Assembly (NCBI RefSeq): GCF_010093815.1
Contig: NW_022985554.1
Span: 1,024,999-1,088,998 of the forward strand
DNA from: Pseudovirgaria hyperparasitica
Lineage: Eukaryota > Ascomycota > Dothideomycetes > Acrospermales > Acrospermaceae
Length of the DNA: 64,000 bases
Reading direction: 5' to 3'
The position numbers and the translations under genes are program-made. Below the pieces are notes generated by a model. That model worked only from the letters and a program-made list of their open reading frames with translations. It did not search any database and was not told the DNA's origin. This document shows, one piece after another, positions 60,001 to 64,000 of this stretch (position 1 is its first letter; each line of letters opens with the position of its first letter).

Positions 60001-60539
60001 CCACAGAACATACTCCTTCCTTCCTCCATTCCTCAAACGATCTTCCACTAACATAAAGAGAGACAAAAAAGCCATCCAATCCAATCCAAACAACGAGCCC
60101 TGGACAACTGGAACTATACGTACGTACGTTACGCTTTACTTTATTAAATACTCGAAATACTCCCAACACTCAAAGACCCATACTCATGACCAACCACACT
60201 CCTCCTCCTCCTCCTTCTCCTCCTTCTTCTTCTTCTTTCTTTTGGAGAAAAAAACTCAAAGTATACCCCGAAAATTTGAACCCAAATCCTCCCAACTCAA
60301 TTCAACTCAATCCAACTCAATCCAACTCAATCCAATCCAGTCTAATCCAACAAACTAGTCAACCAACTAGCTCAACCAACTAACTCAACTAGCCAGTAAC
60401 CCAGCAGCAAACAACGAAACCAAAACCAAAACAAGACAAATGTAAAACAAGACGAAACCAAAACAAGACAAAAGTGAAAAAAAGAAAGAAGAAAAAAACG
60501 CCGTCCGCAATGCCAAAGGAGAGTTATATATATATACCT

Positions 60540-60610
60540 GTGTATATGAGTATGAATATGTGTATGAGTATATGAATATGAGTATATGTGTATGAGTATG
60601 AGTATGATGA
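60540..60610. repeat. TATGAG/TATATG-type degenerate repeat
   Basis: Alternating TATGAGTATGAATATGTG-like units, followed by a GATGACC triplication at 60607-60628. Confidence 0.7.
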
Positions 60611-60820
60611 CCGATGACCGATGACCGATGCCGATGCTGATAAATCTCCCCAACAAAACAACAAGTTCGATACTGTTTGCACTGTTGCCCGAGTAGTCTG
60701 GTGGGGTGGGTATAGAACCGCATCATGTCGGTACGACGTAAACAAAACAAAACACCCTCAAAACATCTCCTCATACCAGATACCAGACGATATGGTATGC
60801 CTCTCCCTACCACAACACCG

Positions 60821-62547
60821 TCATACCCCCCATCCCATCCCAACCCACTCGGCATCCATCCCAAACAACAACTCCCGCTTCGTCTGATTCGACACCTGAA
60901 CCTCGGGTGCATTCCCCTGTTCACACCAATTCTTAATCGGCTGCAAATTCAGAAACGTCAGTATACACTCATTACTTCCCGATTCATGATACGCAAAAAC
61001 AAAAAGGGCAGACTCACAATGCACAACTTCCGACACCACTGGCACTCGTTACGATCAACATAAAAGTTGCGCAGCAGGAGGATGAATCCAATCAGCACGG
61101 CGACGAGCGCGCCGGCGCGGAACAGCCACCACGCCCACCAGAGCGGCTTGCGGCCGGCGAAGAAGCCGAGTGGCTGACGCACGAATGCCTTGATGGCTGG
61201 CTCGTCGTCCTGCGCGTTTCTGCTGACGGCGGCGTATGGGGGTTCGTCTTCGCCTGTGCGGGCGCGGAGCACGTTGGGGGAGTGTAGGATACATATGCCT
61301 AGCACGATGCCCATGAGCAGGCCACCGATATGGCTGAAGTTGTCCAGACCGGGGAGGAATCCGAGGATGATCATGACGATGATGTCGAGCATGAGGAAGA
61401 GGAGGTCTTTGACGGGACTTGGGCGGTCTTTCCAGGTGTAGAGAATGTCAAGCAGAACGAGACCTATGATTCCGAATATGGCGCCGGATGCGCCGACGGA
61501 GGAGAGCAGCGGCGCGGCGTAGTTTCCGCCCAGGACGAAACCGAAGATGCCGCTGCTGAAATATACGAGGGCGAAGCGGATGCTGCCGACTTGTTTTTCC
61601 ATGTCGCGCCCTAGCGTCATCTGGAGGAGCATGTTGAACGCGATGTGTATGATGCCGACGTGTAAGAAAATGGGCACGATGAAGCGCCACCACTGGTTTG
61701 GCTCCTGGCTTCTGTCATCGACAGCGGTGCCAGGGGGTTGTGTTGGGAAGCCCCCGAAGCCACACAGCTCGCTCAGGCTGCAGAAGGGTCCGGTGAGGGA
61801 TGTTGCGTTGGGACATGGCCAACTGACGGGAGGGTCCCTGCCGGTAACGTTGACGAGGTTGTGCATACAAGGCGTATATCTGGAGCCCATGTTGATGAGC
61901 GTCCATGGCGAGGGACCGATCATGAAGTTGAAGCTGGGCTTGATCATGATGGGCGTTCCAGTTGCAACAGCTGCGGCGGTCAGTAAGAAGCCAATAAAAA
62001 CAACAAGTTCAAGCAACTCACCATTCTTGATCAGCGCACCAATGAAGACGCCAATCTGCACCAAAGTGAGAGTAAAGCACACATATGTAATCTTTCCCGT
62101 GAACCAGCCTTCCTTCTTCCGCACATATCTGCCGTTGTTTCCCCTTTGACCGCGATTCTTGCTCTGGCCTTCCGCGTCGACCCCATAGACGCCATTCCCG
62201 TCCTTGGGGTTCAAGGGCGCTTGGCTTGAAGCAGCGTGAAGTGGAATCGCGTTTTGGTCGGCAAAGGGATCGGAACTGTGATTGTACGGAGAAGGTGTTG
62301 CGTAGGGATTACCGGCGGCGCCATGATACGACGAGTCCATAGTCTGTAGGCTAGGCTGATGGCTGATATCAGGATGTTGGTGACTGTATGCTTGATTCCT
62401 GTCATCAAAGGGCGATGCTACTGGAGATATGTCGTGCGCATCGTGTTGCCTGCCTCCTCCTACTCCTCCAAGAGCGCCAGAGCTCTGAGGACCTGCATGG
62501 TGAAAGTCATCGTAAGGCTGGTTGTTGTAGTAGTCGTTGGCCGCCAT
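60821..62547 (-). CDS. Rhomboid-family intramembrane serine protease
   Basis: Cleaves membrane proteins within the bilayer. Exons 62547-62022, 61970-61018 and 60940-60821 give about 532 aa. The first intron is 51 bp, a multiple of three and stop-free; splicing joins LIKN to AVATGTPIMIKPSFN, the expected family sequence. The N-terminal ~140 residues are polar, Pro/Gln/Ser-rich and cytosolic. The rhomboid domain has HVGIIHIAFNMLLQM (oxyanion Asn), GASGAIFG with the catalytic Ser (about 337), and NFSHIGGLLMG with the catalytic His (about 389), so it is probably active. An extended luminal Cys-rich loop (CSLSELCGFGG) precedes it. The last exon adds IPIKNWCEQGN, completing a C-terminal Cys motif with CQWCRKLC. 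The substrate is unknown; SREBP-type factors are among known fungal substrates. Confidence 0.93.
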
Positions 62548-64000
62548 GATGAGCGGAGACGAAGTTTGGGTGATCCTTCGCAGAAGGTCACAAAGCTACA
62601 ATAGTCGGACGGGACGGGGACGAGAAGAGTTGGAATGCTGTTTTGGCAGAGCCGTTGGGTTGCGGGGGGACAAGGCTATTTGCTCGGAGGAGGGAGGTTT
62701 GGAGCGGCCGGGGGGAGTGAGTGTTTCAGAATGAACCAAGCGGAGCGAAAAGGCAGACAGACAGAACGACAGACTGGCGCTGGTGGTGGAACGAGGGTCG
62801 GGATTGCAGGACCCGTCAATGCAACAGCACGCAAGGGCGGGAGGAGTATTTTACTGCAAGGCAGGGTGGTAAGGTAATTAGGGAAGAAAAAGAGTTGTTT
62901 GACGATAGGATAGATCGGGTCGGTCAGGGAAAAGCTGTGGTGGTAGATCTACGGCGGTTCCCTGCCCAGCAGCGCCACACAGCCACAGGCAGCCCCAACT
63001 GACATCCCCATTCCCTGCTCTGGCCTGAGCATCATCGAACCCAGCGCCAGCCAGCCAGCCAGGGCTCAAGCAAGAAGAAACACGCGCAAGGCCTGCCGGT
63101 GATCTGTCAGTGACCGGGGGAGTTGGTAGGGCGTAGGTAGTTGTGTACTATCCATTCATTGTCATATATAAGCTGCCTCACCCTCTCACCACCTACTACA
63201 GCCCAACAACTCATATATATACTCTTCAAAAGCGCTTCAACATATCAAATCTTCATTCTCCATTGACCTAATTGTTTCACGCCTTTGTTTGTCGAGGCCA
63301 TAAATAGACCCGGACTTCGTTTCGTTTCGTTTCAAAACCAACGTTGTCGGTCGGTCCCTTTGCGTTGCGCCACTGACGACGCGTGGCTGAGCTCGCATTC
63401 AATCCCATACAGGAAACAGTACAGTACCCGCCCCGGCCGGCCGCCCCACAACAACGACCCATTCATTCCATGAGCCGCGCTGTGCTGTGTGGGACTGGTG
63501 TACGTAATGCAACGTGTGCTCAGCTGAGGTTGTTCAAAAAGCCCAAAAGAAAATGTTTTGCATCGTTGTTGTTGTTGTAATTAACTACTGCATTAATTGG
63601 GTTCATCAACAAGCCAGCCCTGTGGCTCTGGGTATCTCTATAACTAATCATCATTCAAGCTTTTTCCCTCACTCCCCATCAAAATGCGCATGCGATGATT
63701 ATTTTGGTGTATCCAAAAACTCCACCTCTATCCATCCATCCATCCCTTGCAACACCCAGTCCAGTAGGGTCTACTCCCCTTCACGGACCGCCCGGCGAGC
63801 TTGAATGTGTCCTGGTCTGCCTCAGGCTTGGATTCATCATCTCTGATCCGATCGAGTCTACTCGTCCATGATTGTTGTGTGCTGCCGATCTTCGCACTTC
63901 TGATGATGCGCTTTTCGCTGCTGATTCCTTGAACGATTCAATCAACTTGATAAACTCTCGTCGGTATCGCGCGTCGCTAAACGTGATTGAGACGTCCGAG
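62548..64000. other. Intergenic, rhomboid promoter and window end
   Basis: No gene supported. On the plus strand a TATATAAG box at 63163-63170, followed by CT-rich sequence, looks like a core promoter for a plus-strand gene whose coding part may lie beyond the window. The first ~300 bases are the rhomboid promoter. Confidence 0.4.

Larger units (their letters stand above)
59533..60820. other. Convergent intergenic region rich in simple repeats
   Basis: About 1.3 kb between mL67 (+) and the rhomboid gene (-). It holds AATCCAATCT-like units (59783-59812), the 7-mer array listed separately, CAACTCAATC-like units (60293-60345) and TATGAG-like units (60540-60610). No gene. Confidence 0.55.

Overview
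The window is nuclear DNA of a filamentous ascomycete (Pezizomycotina; the protein style suggests Dothideomycetes, but I cannot fix the genus). Evidence: intron-split genes with short introns (about 46-120 bp), GTRNGN donors and CTAAC/CTAAT-type branch points; fungal-specific families (DUF7918, a DUF8032-type nuclear regulator, fungal Tom22 and mL67/Mhr1, Vps38); a dispersed single 5S rRNA gene; and an intron-containing tRNA. I rebuilt exon structures by hand from splice phase and family conservation.

Layout. 0.9-6 kb: SPT8 (SAGA subunit) and a four-exon DUF7918 protein, both on +. 7.3-10.5 kb: two secreted or cell-surface genes on -, a GPI-anchored Ser-rich protein and an extracellular intradiol dioxygenase. 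11.6-12.5 kb: a decaying membrane-protein pseudogene with two in-frame stops. 13.2 kb: a 5S rRNA gene on -. 13.3-17.4 kb: low-complexity DNA. 17.4-20.3 kb: a DUF8032-type developmental/transcription regulator (MedA/Ren1/Acr1-like) with a long pyrimidine-rich upstream region. 20.3-34.3 kb: a large gene-poor tract. 34.3 kb: UBC6. 36.0-36.8 kb: five tandem copies of a 145-163 bp repeat closed by an inverted copy. 38.1-63 kb is gene-dense: MOD5 and CAF16 (divergent), a heme-oxygenase-like protein, a phosphatase-dead 6-phosphofructo-2-kinase, TOM40 and TOM22 (convergent neighbours), tRNA-Ile(UAU), a J-domain protein, a small hydrophilic protein, ceramide synthase, VPS38/UVRAG, mL67/MHR1 (divergent from VPS38) and a rhomboid protease. 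The last 1.4 kb is noncoding.

The protein genes are mostly unrelated housekeeping functions: transcription, tRNA modification, glycolytic control, mitochondrial import and translation, ER quality control, sphingolipid synthesis and endosomal traffic. There is no obvious biosynthetic cluster. The features most worth a second look are the tandem-plus-inverted repeat, the TOM40/TOM22 pairing, the stop-free introns of length divisible by three in the heme-oxygenase-like and rhomboid genes, the pseudogene and the 5S copy with a compensated end helix.
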